From positions 1-64,000 of the forward strand of contig NZ_MIEK01000002.1 of assembly GCF_001742285.1 (NCBI RefSeq): 64,000 nt of DNA. The letters are read 5' to 3'. Positions 39,464-48,944 of this stretch are shown here, in pieces (within the stretch, counting starts at the first letter, position 1; each line of letters starts with the position of its first letter). Made by a program: the position numbers and the translations under genes. This DNA comes from Enterococcus rivorum. GTDB taxonomy: Bacteria; Bacillota; Bacilli; Lactobacillales; Enterococcaceae. Below the pieces are notes generated by a model. The model did not search any database and was not told where the DNA came from. It worked only from the letters and a program-made list of their open reading frames with translations.

Positions 39464-39574
39464 TTTATTTGCCTCCTACTCTTCATTTGTGACACTCTTA
39501 TCATCAATCTTTTCATCCTTCTTATCAAATAGATTTCTTTCCTATTCAAATGGCTTTGGCGGAAAAAACTGTAC

Positions 39575-39603
39575 TTGATTTAAATGTTTTTGAAACGAAT
39601 AAT
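39575..39603 (+). promoter_or_regulatory. Candidate promoter of the PRD regulator gene
   Basis: TTGATT (39575-39580), 17 bases, AATAAT (39598-39603), 33 bases before the GTG start. The region also holds the start of the divergent PTS operon. Confidence 0.4.
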
Positions 39604-39636
39604 AAGAACTATAAAAGGATAAGGGGAGAACGTAAA

Positions 39637-41535
39637 GTGCCTTTAAATCAAAAAGAAGAAACACTGCTAAAGCTGCTAATAAACCAACAAGACTGGTTAT
39701 CTGCTGCTTATCTAGCCAAAGCATTAGCTGTCTCAACTAGAACCGTTCGTAACTATGTCGCTAAAATTAACCAACATGCAGAATCAGACATTATTATCGC
39801 CTCTAGAAAAGGGTATAAGATGGATACTGTAGTTGATTTACAAGGAGCTCTCTACTCTCTCCAACCGGAACTAAACACACCAAAAGAAAGAAGTCATTAC
39901 TTAATGAATTTACTCATTCAAAACCGACGCATTGACTATTTTGATGTGGCAGAAACACTGTTTGTGAGTATCCCAACCATAGAAAAAGACACTTTACACT
40001 TACGAAAAAAATTAAGTAAATATCAATTAAAAATTATAAAAAATGGGCATTTTCTAAGTATCGAAGGGGAAGAAACAAATTTCAGGAAGCTTGCTAGTGA
40101 CCTGTTACAAGATGAAGTTGGACAAAATTTCCAATCGATTCACTCCATCCAAACTATTTTTCCTGATATCCCTATTGAAACAATCCAAAACATCGTAGTT
40201 GACAAGCTAAGTAAGCAGCAATTATACGTTAATGGTTACGCTATGAACAGTTTATTATTGCATCTTGCAATTGCTGTTAATCGCTTAGTTCACCATCAGC
40301 GTTCTGACATTGACCAGACACCGGAAATTTTCTCCGAAACTCAAATTGAATATCAAATCGCAAGCCAAATTGGAAAACAAATTCATAAAGCTCTAGCTGT
40401 CGAAATGGACTTGTATGAAATCAATAGTTTAGCACTTCTTTTAATGACTAAAATTTCACCTTCAAACGATACTTCTTTAAAAAATTATATAGAAACATCA
40501 ATCTATACATTTGTTGCAGAAGTCTTAGAGACTGTCGCCGAAAAATACTTTATTACTCAAATGTCAGAGGAATTGGTCTTGAATCTATCATTACATGTTT
40601 CCAACTTAATTTATCGTGCTAAAAATGGGAAGCAAGTCCGAAACCCTCTATCGGAAGAAATCAAACATTCTTACGCATTTATCTATGAAGTAGCTGTTTT
40701 CATAGCACAAAAAATTCAACAAAAAATTAAGCTTCCTATTTCAGACGATGAAATTACCTTCATTGCAATGCACATTGGTTCTTATTTTGAAGAAAAATTT
40801 GAAACAGAAAACAAGTTGAGTTGCGTTATTTACACACCAGAGTACTACGACATGCACGAACGTCTCGTTTACAAAATTGACGAAAAATTTAATTCACAAT
40901 TAAACATTGTAGACACTTTTTATCGACTAGATTCGAATGCATTAGTCAAAATGAGGCAGGCTGACCTCGTCTTATCAACTATTGAGATCAAAGAATTAGA
41001 TAAAGCCATTCAACTTTCCCCATTCTTGTCAGGAAAAGATTTAGAAAAAATCCAAGCAGAAATTCAAACGGTTCAGCAAAGGAAAGTGCTCAATACGCTT
41101 AAAAAAAGCATTCAAACTTATTTAACTCCTGAACATTTTAAACGAAATATTTACTTAGACTCACCAGATGACTATATTGACTACTTGGGCACACAACTTG
41201 TTCAAACAGATTATATCGAACCTTCCTTTATTGATTTAATTAAAGCGCGAGAAAAAATGTCAGCAACCTCTTTCAACAACGCTGTAGCACTTCCTCATGC
41301 CATGGAGATGACTGCAAAAAAAACAGGCATTTCGATTATTTTAAATGACTACCCTGTAAAATGGGGAACTTACTATGTTCAAGTGATTATTATAATCGTC
41401 ATGAATAAAACTGATATGAAAAAATTTCGGCAATTATTCGACTTTATGATCGATACTTTTTCAGAACAAGAAAAATTACATCAGCTCTTGAGTACTCAAA
41501 ATTATACGGCCTTTATTGACACCTTATTTGAATAA
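39637..41535 (+). CDS. PRD-domain PTS regulator (LicR/BglG-type activator)
   Basis: The 632-residue protein has an N-terminal DNA-binding part with one clear HTH (LAVSTRTVRNYVAKI) and a second (FVSIPTIEKDTLHLRKKL), two PRD domains (about residues 165-385, with His in LHLAIAVNRLVHH and IAMHIGSYFEEKF), a IIB-like stretch and a C-terminal IIA(fructose/mannitol)-like domain with NNAVALPHAMEM. Such proteins activate a neighbouring PTS operon according to phosphorylation by HPr and the cognate IIB. I use the GTG at 39637 because AAGGGGAG precedes it by eight bases; the longer frame from 39550 would run into the divergent promoter region. Confidence 0.88.
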   Translation: MPLNQKEETLLKLLINQQDWLSAAYLAKALAVSTRTVRNYVAKINQHAESDIIIASRKGYKMDTVVDLQGALYSLQPELNTPKERSHYLMNLLIQNRRIDYFDVAETLFVSIPTIEKDTLHLRKKLSKYQLKIIKNGHFLSIEGEETNFRKLASDLLQDEVGQNFQSIHSIQTIFPDIPIETIQNIVVDKLSKQQLYVNGYAMNSLLLHLAIAVNRLVHHQRSDIDQTPEIFSETQIEYQIASQIGKQIHKALAVEMDLYEINSLALLLMTKISPSNDTSLKNYIETSIYTFVAEVLETVAEKYFITQMSEELVLNLSLHVSNLIYRAKNGKQVRNPLSEEIKHSYAFIYEVAVFIAQKIQQKIKLPISDDEITFIAMHIGSYFEEKFETENKLSCVIYTPEYYDMHERLVYKIDEKFNSQLNIVDTFYRLDSNALVKMRQADLVLSTIEIKELDKAIQLSPFLSGKDLEKIQAEIQTVQQRKVLNTLKKSIQTYLTPEHFKRNIYLDSPDDYIDYLGTQLVQTDYIEPSFIDLIKAREKMSATSFNNAVALPHAMEMTAKKTGISIILNDYPVKWGTYYVQVIIIIVMNKTDMKKFRQLFDFMIDTFSEQEKLHQLLSTQNYTAFIDTLFE

Positions 41536-41557
41536 CCTAAACTTATTTTTCCAAACA

Positions 41558-41599
41558 AAATAACCGAAGCTTTCCTACTTTAGGAGGCTTCGGTTATTT
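41558..41599. terminator. Bidirectional terminator after the PRD regulator
   Basis: AAATAACCGAAGC and its exact complement form a 13-pair stem (41558-41570 with 41587-41599) between convergent genes. Confidence 0.85.
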
Positions 41600-41644
41600 G
41601 ATACCTATCAAAAATCATTTTTCCATTTTTTACTAGCTTTTAAT

Positions 41645-42316
41645 TCACAACCAAAAAAACATTTCAGACACTTTATATATGGAAGAAGGTTCAAATAGTT
41701 GCTTCAAAAGAAATCCAGCTATAATCAGAACAATGACAACCAGAACGATTCTTATCAAGGATCTTCTTCTCTTTTTAGCAATAAAGTCCGTAGATTTCAA
41801 AATTTGTTCCTTGTAAATTTCAGCATGTTTTAAAGAACCGATATCATAATATGCTGTTACAAATTCATTTTTCTGATCAAAAATATTCGCATTTTCGCCA
41901 ATAAGAAGGGTATAGCCGCTTTTTCTTGAAGGTAAATTTCTTGAATCCTTTTTTCTAATATCAATCGTTTGTTCTTCCTGTTTTAGCTCAATAAAATATT
42001 TTTTCTGACTTTCAAATATTGGATTTATCTGCTCCTCATAGTCCTCTTTTTCAAAAAGAGTTGACCATTTGTTTTGTTCTTCTAGAATTTTATTCGAAAA
42101 GTCGTTCATTTTTTTTATTTGAATGTAAATATACCAAATTGAGCCTATTGTTAAAATAGCGGTTAAAAGAACAAAAGACTGTTCCGAGGTTGCCAAAATC
42201 ACTAATAAAATCAACAACAATCCGCTCCACATAATTCTACGCATAAATATTTTTCGATAAAAGGCTTTGATACTTCGCTCATAGTATGTAAAATCTTCTT
42301 TTACGAAATCATTCAT
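41645..42316 (-). CDS. Membrane protein of unknown function
   Basis: The 223-residue protein has two membrane segments near the N-terminus (about residues 28-66), a polar middle of about 110 residues, and one C-terminal membrane segment (about 188-208). I do not recognise a family. AAAGGAGAA precedes the ATG. It is divergent from the XRE regulator gene, which may control it. Confidence 0.65.
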   Translation of the reverse strand: MNDFVKEDFTYYERSIKAFYRKIFMRRIMWSGLLLILLVILATSEQSFVLLTAILTIGSIWYIYIQIKKMNDFSNKILEEQNKWSTLFEKEDYEEQINPIFESQKKYFIELKQEEQTIDIRKKDSRNLPSRKSGYTLLIGENANIFDQKNEFVTAYYDIGSLKHAEIYKEQILKSTDFIAKKRRRSLIRIVLVVIVLIIAGFLLKQLFEPSSIYKVSEMFFWL

Positions 42317-42484
42317 CTTTTTTCTCCTTTTTCTTTAACCAAACGAGTCTATAAATAATAATTATAATTCATCTTTTTATTAGTGACAAATATTATTTAA
42401 AACCTTTCAAGATTCATTTAGACTTTTCCTCTCATTTAAAAGAAGCAACGAACCTATTTCTCTAAAATTTCCTTCTAATTCTAA

Positions 42485-42504
42485 ACTGTTGCGTGCGCAA
42501 CAGT
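42485..42504. promoter_or_regulatory. Inverted repeat, candidate operator
   Basis: ACTGTTGCG-TG-CGCAACAGT has two perfect nine-base arms around a two-base centre. It lies between divergent genes and just upstream of a TTTACT/TAATAC promoter-like pair (about 42509-42536) of the XRE regulator gene. Autoregulation is inferred. Confidence 0.55.
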
Positions 42505-42561
42505 CAATTTTACTGTATGTTTGTAGTAAGTAATACTAAATGAAACAGAGGTGTAATTACA

Positions 42562-43032
42562 ATGTCTATCGGAAAAAATATTCGCTTAAAAAGAATCGAG
42601 CTAAAGTTGACACAGCAACAGTTAGCAGATCAAGTTTATGTAACTAGACAAACTATTTCTAAATGGGAATTAGGGAAAAGTCAGCCTGATTTACTTTCTC
42701 AAAAACGCTTAGAACAAATATTATCTATATCTTTTACAGATATAGAATCTTCAATTTTAAAAGAAAGGGGCATTAAGCAAATGAAAAAAGCGGTTCATTT
42801 AATTGGGATTATTGGATTCGGATTTTTATTTCTACCACTACGATTTTTATGGATAAAAGCTTACCAAAATTGGAATCGACCTTCTGTAAGGTTCTTTGGT
42901 GTTCCGGTAATCTCAATGATTTATCTCCTCTATCTTCACTCTTTGAATACAAATGGATTTATTGTCATTTCAGCTTTGACACTTCTACTCTATTTGATTA
43001 CTAGCTTCTATTTTTATGATAATACGAAATAG
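42562..43032 (+). CDS. XRE-family regulator with membrane C-terminus
   Basis: The 156-residue protein has an N-terminal HTH (residues 1-58: LTQQQLADQVYVTRQTISKWE) and two to three hydrophobic segments after residue 75. Such membrane-attached XRE proteins usually control adjacent small membrane or stress genes. AGAGGTG precedes the ATG. The inverted repeat at 42485-42504 is its probable operator. Confidence 0.85.
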   Translation: MSIGKNIRLKRIELKLTQQQLADQVYVTRQTISKWELGKSQPDLLSQKRLEQILSISFTDIESSILKERGIKQMKKAVHLIGIIGFGFLFLPLRFLWIKAYQNWNRPSVRFFGVPVISMIYLLYLHSLNTNGFIVISALTLLLYLITSFYFYDNTK

Positions 43033-43037
43033 TCAAA

Positions 43038-43076
43038 AAAAGACTAGGAAAGTCCTTTTTTGGCTCCTAGTCTTTT
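43038..43076. terminator. Bidirectional terminator after the XRE gene
   Basis: AAAAGACTAGGA and its exact complement form a 12-pair stem (43038-43049 with 43065-43076), between convergent genes. Confidence 0.8.
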
Positions 43077-43136
43077 GGACAAAGAAAGTATCCAGTCACA
43101 AAACATCAGAAATAGCATTACTGGAAAGAATTCAAA

Positions 43137-43379
43137 TCATCCTCTCCCAAAAAAGAATGAAACCACCGCAACTAGGATTACAGCTCCCAGGATAGAGGGT
43201 AAAATTGCCATCCCAGCCAGACTTGGTCCCCAACTTCCAAAAAGTGCTTGGCCAATAGATGAGCCTACTAATCCCGCAATGATATTGAAAATACACCCCA
43301 TTGACTTTCCTTTACTTGTAATTGCTCCTGCAATAGATCCAATAACCGCTCCTACAATTAATGTCCATAACCATCCCAT
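43137..43379 (-). CDS. GlsB/YeaQ/YmgE family stress membrane protein
   Basis: The 80-residue protein has three hydrophobic segments with the family pattern GAVIGSIAGAITSKG, NIIAGLVGSSIG and ILGAVILVAVVSFFFGR. GlsB-like proteins anchor Asp23/Gls24-type stress proteins in Gram-positive bacteria. GGAGGA precedes the ATG. It follows the 43417 gene by 37 bases on the same strand. Confidence 0.88.
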   Translation of the reverse strand: MGWLWTLIVGAVIGSIAGAITSKGKSMGCIFNIIAGLVGSSIGQALFGSWGPSLAGMAILPSILGAVILVAVVSFFFGRG

Positions 43380-43416
43380 GATAATTCCTCCAAATTTTTT
43401 TATTGATTTTTCTCTT

Positions 43417-43689
43417 TTACACTATGTACTTCATTTCTTCCATAACAGGAATAACAACGTGGTTTTCTCTCCCACAATCTTTGCAAATGTAATACGTATT
43501 TAATTCATCTTTTAAAAGATTATCCATTGATTTAAGCTCTACTTCATTCTCTTTTAAATTCAAATTTCCTAGAGGTCTATTGATTCTTTTTAGGTTTTCA
43601 ATATCTATTCTGAAATTCAACAAATATCGACCAGTCAATTGCGTCGAGCAATTCTTACAAGTTACCTCCACGATTATCTCTCTTTCCAA
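43417..43689 (-). CDS. Small protein with two CxxC pairs, unknown function
   Basis: The 90-residue protein carries CKNC near residue 11 and CKDC near residue 74, a pattern that suggests a zinc ribbon. No membrane segment. It starts with TTG at 43689 behind AAGGAGG. It is probably co-transcribed with the GlsB-like gene. I do not recognise a family. Confidence 0.6.
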   Translation of the reverse strand: MEREIIVEVTCKNCSTQLTGRYLLNFRIDIENLKRINRPLGNLNLKENEVELKSMDNLLKDELNTYYICKDCGRENHVVIPVMEEMKYIV

Positions 43690-43845
43690 AGCTTTTCCTC
43701 CTTCTCGGTTTATTATTCTTCATCCTACTTTAAGTTTACTATCATTAGAGAAAAAATTCGATTAATACGCTTTCATTCATTTTTTAATTAAATGATACTG
43801 TCTAAAATCACTGTTGGGGGAAGAAAATTTTTAGAATAAACTAAA

Positions 43846-43880
43846 AAACAGTATCCTTCACAAAGTAAAGGATACTGTTT
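43846..43880 (-). terminator. Terminator of the rplJ-rplL unit
   Basis: AAACAGTATCCTT and AAGGATACTGTTT form a 13-pair stem with a nine-base loop, followed on the minus strand by TTTAG. Confidence 0.85.
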
Positions 43881-43899
43881 ATATACACAAAATAAAGAA

Positions 43900-44265
43900 T
43901 TATTTTAATGTGATTGAAGCGCCAACTTCTTCTAAAGCAGCTTTTAATGCTTCTGCTTCTTCTTTAGAAATGCCTTCTTTAACTGGTGCAGGAGCGCCAT
44001 CAACTACAGCTTTAGCTTCTTTCAAGCCTAAGCCAGTTGCTTCACGAACTGCTTTGATAACTTTAACTTTTTGGTCTCCAGCTGCAGTTAATTCTACAGT
44101 GAATTCAGTTTGTTCTTCAGCCGCTGCTGCTGCAGGACCTGCTGCTGCAACAGGAGCTGCTGCAGATACGTCAAATTTTTCTTCAATAGCTTTTACTAAG
44201 TCGTTTAATTCTAAGATAGTTGCGCCTTCTAATTCAGCAACAATGTTTTCAATGTTCAATGCCAT
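43900..44265 (-). CDS. rplL: 50S ribosomal protein L7/L12
   Basis: The 121-residue stalk protein has the dimerising N-terminal domain, an Ala-rich hinge (about residues 35-50, [16 protein letters not shown]) and the factor-binding C-terminal domain with [21 protein letters not shown] place the start at the ATG of MALNIENIV at 44265; the frame from 44280 starts inside the ribosome site. It lies 54 bases after rplJ. Confidence 0.97.
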   Translation of the reverse strand: MALNIENIVAELEGATILELNDLVKAIEEKFDVSAAAPVAAAGPAAAAAEEQTEFTVELTAAGDQKVKVIKAVREATGLGLKEAKAVVDGAPAPVKEGISKEEAEALKAALEEVGASITLK

Positions 44266-44318
44266 TATTATTTCCTCCATAAAGTAAATTTTTTTAGTAG
44301 TTTAATATCAAGCGGCTA

Positions 44319-44819
44319 TTAAGCTGCTTCTTCTTCTTTTTCTGCCACTGCTTTGACAGCGTAAGCCACGTTGCGGATAGGTGCTTGTAGCACAGATAGC
44401 AACATAGATAGTAAGCCATCGCGGCTTGGAAGTTTCGCTAAAGCTGTAATTTCTTCAACAGAAGAAACTTTACCTTCAATAACGCCACCTTTGATTTCTA
44501 ATGCTTTTGCACTGCTAGCAAATTCGTCGACGATTTTAGCTGGTGCTACTACGTCTTCGTTACTGAATGCTACAGCAGTCGGACCTGTAAATACTTCATC
44601 AAGACCTTCTAAACCTGCTTGTTTTGCTGCACGAGAAAGGATAGAGTTTTTGATAACTTTCATTTCGATGTTCGCATCGCGTAATTGTTTACGTAAAACA
44701 GTTACTTCTTCAACAGTTAAACCACGGTAGTCAACAATAACTACAGAAGCTGCTGCTTTGAATTTTTCTGTTACGTCATCAACTAAACCTGCTTTTTTTG
44801 CAATTGCTGCTTCACTCAT
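44319..44819 (-). CDS. rplJ: 50S ribosomal protein L10
   Basis: The 166-residue protein anchors the L7/L12 stalk on 23S rRNA. It begins [19 protein letters not shown] and has [22 protein letters not shown]. In this family L10-L12 binds its own mRNA leader; that leader is recognisable upstream. Confidence 0.97.
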   Translation of the reverse strand: MSEAAIAKKAGLVDDVTEKFKAAASVVIVDYRGLTVEEVTVLRKQLRDANIEMKVIKNSILSRAAKQAGLEGLDEVFTGPTAVAFSNEDVVAPAKIVDEFASSAKALEIKGGVIEGKVSSVEEITALAKLPSRDGLLSMLLSVLQAPIRNVAYAVKAVAEKEEEAA

Positions 44820-44879
44820 TTATTTCACCTCCTGATTTTTGATGGATGAGTTGTTGTTATTGTTAGGAATCGTACTTAT

Positions 44880-45040
44880 GAAATAAGCACTTCCTCAACA
44901 TCATCTAATTAAAAATGTGTTACAAAACAAACAAACTCCATGCCACCGTTGACATAGAGGGACTATTGACTGTTATCAATATTGTCCTCGGTAGGAAATT
45001 AAGACTTACGTCACCTACTGTCTTCGGTACAGTTAATTAT
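44880..45040 (-). ncRNA. Ribosomal protein L10 leader
   Basis: On the minus strand the 160-base leader contains CCGAAGACAGTAGGTGAC, TTAATTTCCTACCGAGG and a late GTCAACGGTGGCATGGAG stem, the layout of the L10(L12)4-binding autoregulatory leader. AGTAGGTGACG pairs in part with CTTAATTTCCTAC. Ends are approximate. Confidence 0.8.
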
Positions 45041-45092
45041 TAACCTCAACTACCTTAACATATGTCAGGTAGTTGAGTCAAGAATTTTCTAA

Positions 45093-45782
45093 TTAAAAAG
45101 AAGCTTGGTCTACATGAATTCCAGGTCCAAACGTTGTTGTTACTGAAATGTTCTTGATGTATTGACCTTTTGCTGCTGAAGGTTTAGCTTTCAACAGTGT
45201 ATCGTTAATTGTATTGAAGTTTTCAATTAATTTATCTGTATCAAATGATACTTTACCGATAGGAACATGGATGTTACCAGCTTTATCAACACGGTAAGTT
45301 ACTTTACCAGCTTTTACTTCGTTGATTGCTTTTGTTACGTCCATTGTTACAGTACCAGTTTTAGGGTTAGGCATTAATCCTTTAGGACCTAACACACGAC
45401 CTAATTTACCAACTTCAGCCATCATGTCTGGCGTTGCTACAACTACGTCAAAGTCAAACCAGCCACCTTGGATTTTTTGAACCATGTCAGCATCGCCAAC
45501 GTAATCAGCTCCAGCAGCTTCTGCTTCTTTTGCTTTTTCGCCTTTTGCGAATACTAAAACAGTTTGTGTTTTACCAGTTCCGTTAGGAAGCACAACTGCT
45601 CCACGGATTTGTTGGTCTGCTTTTTTAGGGTCTACATTTAAACGGTAAGCTACTTCAACAGTTGCGTCGAATTTAGCGATGTTTGTTTCTTTCGCCAACT
45701 CTACTGCTTCTGCTACTGAGTAAACTTTCATTGAATCAACTTTTTTTAATGCATCTTGCATTTTTTTGCTCTTTTTAGCCAT
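45093..45782 (-). CDS. rplA: 50S ribosomal protein L1
   Basis: The 229-residue protein is a full-length L1, with [17 protein letters not shown] and the C-terminal [22 protein letters not shown]. It binds 23S rRNA at the L1 stalk and commonly represses the rplK-rplA mRNA. It lies 110 bases downstream of rplK. A hairpin with CTCAACTACCT arms (45052-45079) separates it from the L10 leader. Confidence 0.97.
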   Translation of the reverse strand: MAKKSKKMQDALKKVDSMKVYSVAEAVELAKETNIAKFDATVEVAYRLNVDPKKADQQIRGAVVLPNGTGKTQTVLVFAKGEKAKEAEAAGADYVGDADMVQKIQGGWFDFDVVVATPDMMAEVGKLGRVLGPKGLMPNPKTGTVTMDVTKAINEVKAGKVTYRVDKAGNIHVPIGKVSFDTDKLIENFNTINDTLLKAKPSAAKGQYIKNISVTTTFGPGIHVDQASF

Positions 45783-45892
45783 TTTGTTTCCTCCTTGATT
45801 GTGGTTATAACGGTAGAACCTCCCACGTAATTCATATCTTTCAACATGAAATAAACTGAGAAGCTACTTCTTAGGGTCTGCTAGAATAAAAA

Positions 45893-46315
45893 TTATTCTA
45901 CAGTGATTCCCATGCTTCGTGCAGTTCCTTCAACCATGCGCATTGCTGCTTCAACGTCAGCGGCGTTTAGGTCTGCCATTTTAAGTTCAGCAATTTCTTT
46001 AACTTGATCGCTAGTTACTTTTGCTACTTTATTTTTGTTTGGTTCACCAGAACCTTTTTCGATTTTTGCAGCTTTTTTCAACAATACTGCAGCTGGTGGT
46101 GTTTTAGTAATAAATGTAAATGAACGGTCTTCATAAACAGAGATTACTACTGGAATAATCAAACCAGCTTGATCTGCTGTACGAGCGTTGAATTCTTTTG
46201 TGAATCCCATAATGTTAATACCCGCTTGACCTAATGCTGGACCTACTGGCGGAGCTGGTGTTGCTTTACCTGCAGGAATTTGCAATTTAACTAATTTTTC
46301 TACTTTTTTTGCCAC
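45893..46315 (-). CDS. rplK: 50S ribosomal protein L11
   Basis: The 140-residue protein has the standard L11 start ([20 protein letters not shown]) and end ([16 protein letters not shown]). It forms the GTPase-associated centre with 23S rRNA. It is the first gene of rplK-rplA, with a strong promoter 120 bases upstream. secE-nusG lie elsewhere in the window. Confidence 0.97.
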   Translation of the reverse strand: MAKKVEKLVKLQIPAGKATPAPPVGPALGQAGINIMGFTKEFNARTADQAGLIIPVVISVYEDRSFTFITKTPPAAVLLKKAAKIEKGSGEPNKNKVAKVTSDQVKEIAELKMADLNAADVEAAMRMVEGTARSMGITVE

Positions 46316-46636
46316 GAGACATACCTCCTTAAGTCCGTGATGTGGTTAATTGGAGATGAAGATTTCTCCTCCCACGATCATCTTCTAACAGATAGCGTTA
46401 GAATGCGAAACATGTACAAAAATGCACACTAAAATAGTATACTCTCTTTTAAGCTAAAGTTCAACTATTTTTCTATTTCTCTTCGCTTCTTTTATTAATT
46501 AGTAGACAATTTCCACGGAATGAAAGAATCGTAAGTTTTCAGTGAAAAAAATAAGCGTTTTCTAGTTTCTAAAGCCTCTTTATGCTAAAATTCCCAGTAA
46601 GAAGCTTTTCAAACTAGAAAGAAATTGGGTGAGTGT
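46316..46636. other. Divergent leader region rplK/sdaAB
   Basis: The 320 bases hold the rplK promoter (46436-46464), its untranslated leader with a hairpin around GGAGATGAAGATTTCTCC (46353-46370), and a weak candidate sdaAB promoter (TTTTCT, 17 bases, TATGCT at about 46559-46587). No gene. Confidence 0.5.
46436..46464 (-). promoter_or_regulatory. rplK promoter
   Basis: On the minus strand TTGAAC (46459-46464), exactly 17 bases, TATACT (46436-46441). A near-consensus housekeeping promoter. Confidence 0.75.
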
Positions 46637-47305
46637 ATGGAACATTTACGTTATAAGAGCGTTTTTGATATTATCGGGCCTGTGATGGTTGGTCCAAGTA
46701 GCTCCCATACTGCAGGAGCTGCTCGTATTGGGAAGATTGTCCGTAGCATTTTTGGTGAGCAACCTGAAACGGTGGACATCTATTTATATGAATCTTTTGC
46801 CAAGACGTATCGCGGGCATGGAACAGATATTGCTTTAGTTGCTGGATTATTAGGTATGGAGCCCGATGACGAGCGCCTGGCAAATTCTTTGGAGATTGCC
46901 CATAATCAAGGGATGGAAGTTCTTTTTATTCCGAAGCAAGAACAAGCAGATCATCCAAATTTGGTTAAGATGATTGTCTCTAAAGGAGATCGCAAGCTTT
47001 CGGTCACTGGGATTTCGATTGGTGGAGGCAATATTCAAATTTCTGAATTAAATGGTTTTAAAATTTCACTAAGCATGGGCACCCCGACACTGATTATTGT
47101 TCAGCAAGACGTTCCTGGCATGATTGCACAGGTGACCAATCTTTTATCTGAAATCAATATTAATATTGGTACCATGACAGTTACTCGCGAGTCAAAAGGG
47201 GAAAAAGCGATTATGATTATTGAAGTCGATCAACCAGATATTGGTGATACCGTAATGAAGCTCATCGAAGTGCCTCATATTTATAGTGTAAACTACTTCG
47301 ATTAA
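46637..47305 (+). CDS. sdaAB: L-serine dehydratase, beta subunit
   Basis: With SdaAA this iron-sulfur enzyme deaminates L-serine to pyruvate and ammonia. The 222-residue protein begins with the GPVMVGPSSSHTAGAARIG motif and ends with an ACT domain (about residues 145-222, starting TLIIVQQDVPGMIAQVTNLL). The ATG at 46637 is preceded by a poor GGGTGAG; an in-frame TTG twelve bases upstream is the alternative. The alpha-subunit gene follows after 33 bases. Confidence 0.93.
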   Translation: MEHLRYKSVFDIIGPVMVGPSSSHTAGAARIGKIVRSIFGEQPETVDIYLYESFAKTYRGHGTDIALVAGLLGMEPDDERLANSLEIAHNQGMEVLFIPKQEQADHPNLVKMIVSKGDRKLSVTGISIGGGNIQISELNGFKISLSMGTPTLIIVQQDVPGMIAQVTNLLSEININIGTMTVTRESKGEKAIMIIEVDQPDIGDTVMKLIEVPHIYSVNYFD

Positions 47306-47338
47306 ACGTTTGAATCTAACTTTAAAGGAGGCTAGATA

Positions 47339-48214
47339 ATGTTTTTAACGATAACAGATCTAATCAATCAAGCACAAGAGTATCCTTCTATTTCAGAACT
47401 GATGATTGCGGTAGAGATGGAAAATTCTGGTCACAGTCGAGAAAAAATTATTGAAGCGATGGAAAAAAATCTAGCAGTTATGAAACAGTCTATTGCCGAG
47501 GGAATTGCCGGCGTTACTTCTGTGACTGGTATTACTGGTGGCGATGCTACCCGTTTAACGGACTATATCCAATCAGGACAATTTTTAAGTGGTGAAACGA
47601 TTTTAACTGCTGTTCGAAATGCGGTTGCAGTGAATGAAGTGAATGCAAAAATGGGGCTGATTTGTGCCACACCGACTGCGGGAAGCGCCGGTGTTGTTCC
47701 AGGTGTTTTAATGGCAGCAATCGAACGCTTGCATTTAACTCACCAGCAACAATTAGATTTTTTATTTACTGCTGGTGCTTTTGGATTAGTGATTGCCAAC
47801 AATTCTTCTATTAGTGGCGCTGAAGGTGGTTGCCAAGCGGAAGTGGGATCAGCTAGCGGAATGGCTAGCGCAGCCTTAGTATGTGCCGCTGGTGGTACCC
47901 CTGAACAGGCGGCTCAAGCTGTCGCGATTACTTTAAAAAATATGATGGGTTTGATTTGTGATCCTGTGGCAGGATTGGTAGAAGTTCCTTGCGTAAAAAG
48001 AAATGCCTTAGGCTCCTCTCAAGCCTTTATCTCAGCTGATATGGCTCTAGCTGGTATCAAAAGTGTCATTCCTCCCGATGAAGTCATTGCAGCGATGTAT
48101 AAAGTCGGACGACAAATGCCTCAAATTTTCAAAGAAACAGCGGAAGGCGGCTTAGCCGTCACACCGACTGCACAAAGGCTGGCAAAAGAAATCTCAGAAA
48201 AACAAAATAAGTAG
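47339..48214 (+). CDS. sdaAA: L-serine dehydratase, alpha subunit
   Basis: The 291-residue subunit carries the catalytic [4Fe-4S] centre; candidate cysteine ligands lie in GLICATPTAGSAG, GLICDPVAGLVEVPCVKRNA and the EGGCQAEVGSASG block. AAAGGAGG precedes the ATG. A short terminator follows. Confidence 0.94.
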   Translation: MFLTITDLINQAQEYPSISELMIAVEMENSGHSREKIIEAMEKNLAVMKQSIAEGIAGVTSVTGITGGDATRLTDYIQSGQFLSGETILTAVRNAVAVNEVNAKMGLICATPTAGSAGVVPGVLMAAIERLHLTHQQQLDFLFTAGAFGLVIANNSSISGAEGGCQAEVGSASGMASAALVCAAGGTPEQAAQAVAITLKNMMGLICDPVAGLVEVPCVKRNALGSSQAFISADMALAGIKSVIPPDEVIAAMYKVGRQMPQIFKETAEGGLAVTPTAQRLAKEISEKQNK

Positions 48215-48229
48215 TAAGATTACGTACAT

Positions 48230-48258
48230 GAGGGATTCTCAATTTTTTTGAGTCCCTC
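48230..48258 (+). terminator. Terminator of sdaAB-sdaAA
   Basis: GAGGGA-TTCTCAA pairs with TTGAG-TCCCTC, followed by TCTTTTTAT. Confidence 0.7.
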
Positions 48259-48359
48259 TCTTTTTATACCACCAATTTAAAAACTACTTTCCTCTATTTG
48301 TTATGTTAAACTTGCTATAACAATAAATGAAGAAGGAAAAGCTTTGAGGAGGAACAGGT

Positions 48360-48857
48360 ATGAGAAGAAAAGAACGAGAAGTAACGGATTGGGAAACGAT
48401 TCAAGAATTACTAAAACACTGTCATATAGTCAGAATAGCCATGTTTGATGAGACATATCCTTATGTGGTTCCAGTCAACTTTGGTTACGAATGGATCGGA
48501 CAGCAGCTAATCCTCTATATTCACGGGGCTGCTCATGGAAAAAAAGTTCGTTGTATTGAAAAAAATGCCCATGTTTCTGTTGAAATGGATCGAAAGCATC
48601 GCTTAATTGAGGCTGGAACTAATGCCCCTGAATACTCTTATGCTTATCAAAGCTTCATCGGTTATGGCCAAGCAGAATTTATTAATGATGTACATGAAAA
48701 GATGCATGCGTTAGACTTGCTGATGTCTCACGAAACGGGAAAAGGACTTACAGGATACGATCCATTACCTAAACAAACATTGAAAAATACAGGCGTGATA
48801 AAAATTATTTTAGACGATTTTTCCTGTAAAGAAAATCTTCATCCCGATGAGAAATAA
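48360..48857 (+). CDS. Pyridoxamine 5'-phosphate oxidase-family flavoprotein
   Basis: The 165-residue protein is a split-barrel FMN-binding protein of the NimA-like group: MRRKEREVTDWE, RIAMFDETYPYVVPVNFGYEW, YIHGAAHGKKV. Members include nitroimidazole reductases and proteins of unknown function; no substrate can be given. GAGGAGGAAC precedes the ATG. Monocistronic. Confidence 0.85.
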   Translation: MRRKEREVTDWETIQELLKHCHIVRIAMFDETYPYVVPVNFGYEWIGQQLILYIHGAAHGKKVRCIEKNAHVSVEMDRKHRLIEAGTNAPEYSYAYQSFIGYGQAEFINDVHEKMHALDLLMSHETGKGLTGYDPLPKQTLKNTGVIKIILDDFSCKENLHPDEK

Positions 48858-48870
48858 ATTTTAACAAAAA

Positions 48871-48924
48871 GATTGGGGCACCACTCATGGCAAAAAAGCT
48901 ACCTATAAGAGTGGTACCTCAATC
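48871..48924. terminator. Bidirectional terminator
   Basis: GATTGGGGCACCACTC and GAGTGGTACCTCAATC form a 16-position stem with two G-T type mismatches, between convergent genes. Confidence 0.7.
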
Positions 48925-48944
48925 TCATTTTCCACAAACTTCTA

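Noticed and set aside
43060-43503. Plus-strand frame of 147 codons
   Set aside because: It is the antisense shadow of the GlsB-like gene and its neighbour; composition is Pro/Ile-rich without family features.
43910-44287. Plus-strand frame of 125 codons
   Set aside because: Antisense shadow of rplL, produced by its Ala-rich hinge.
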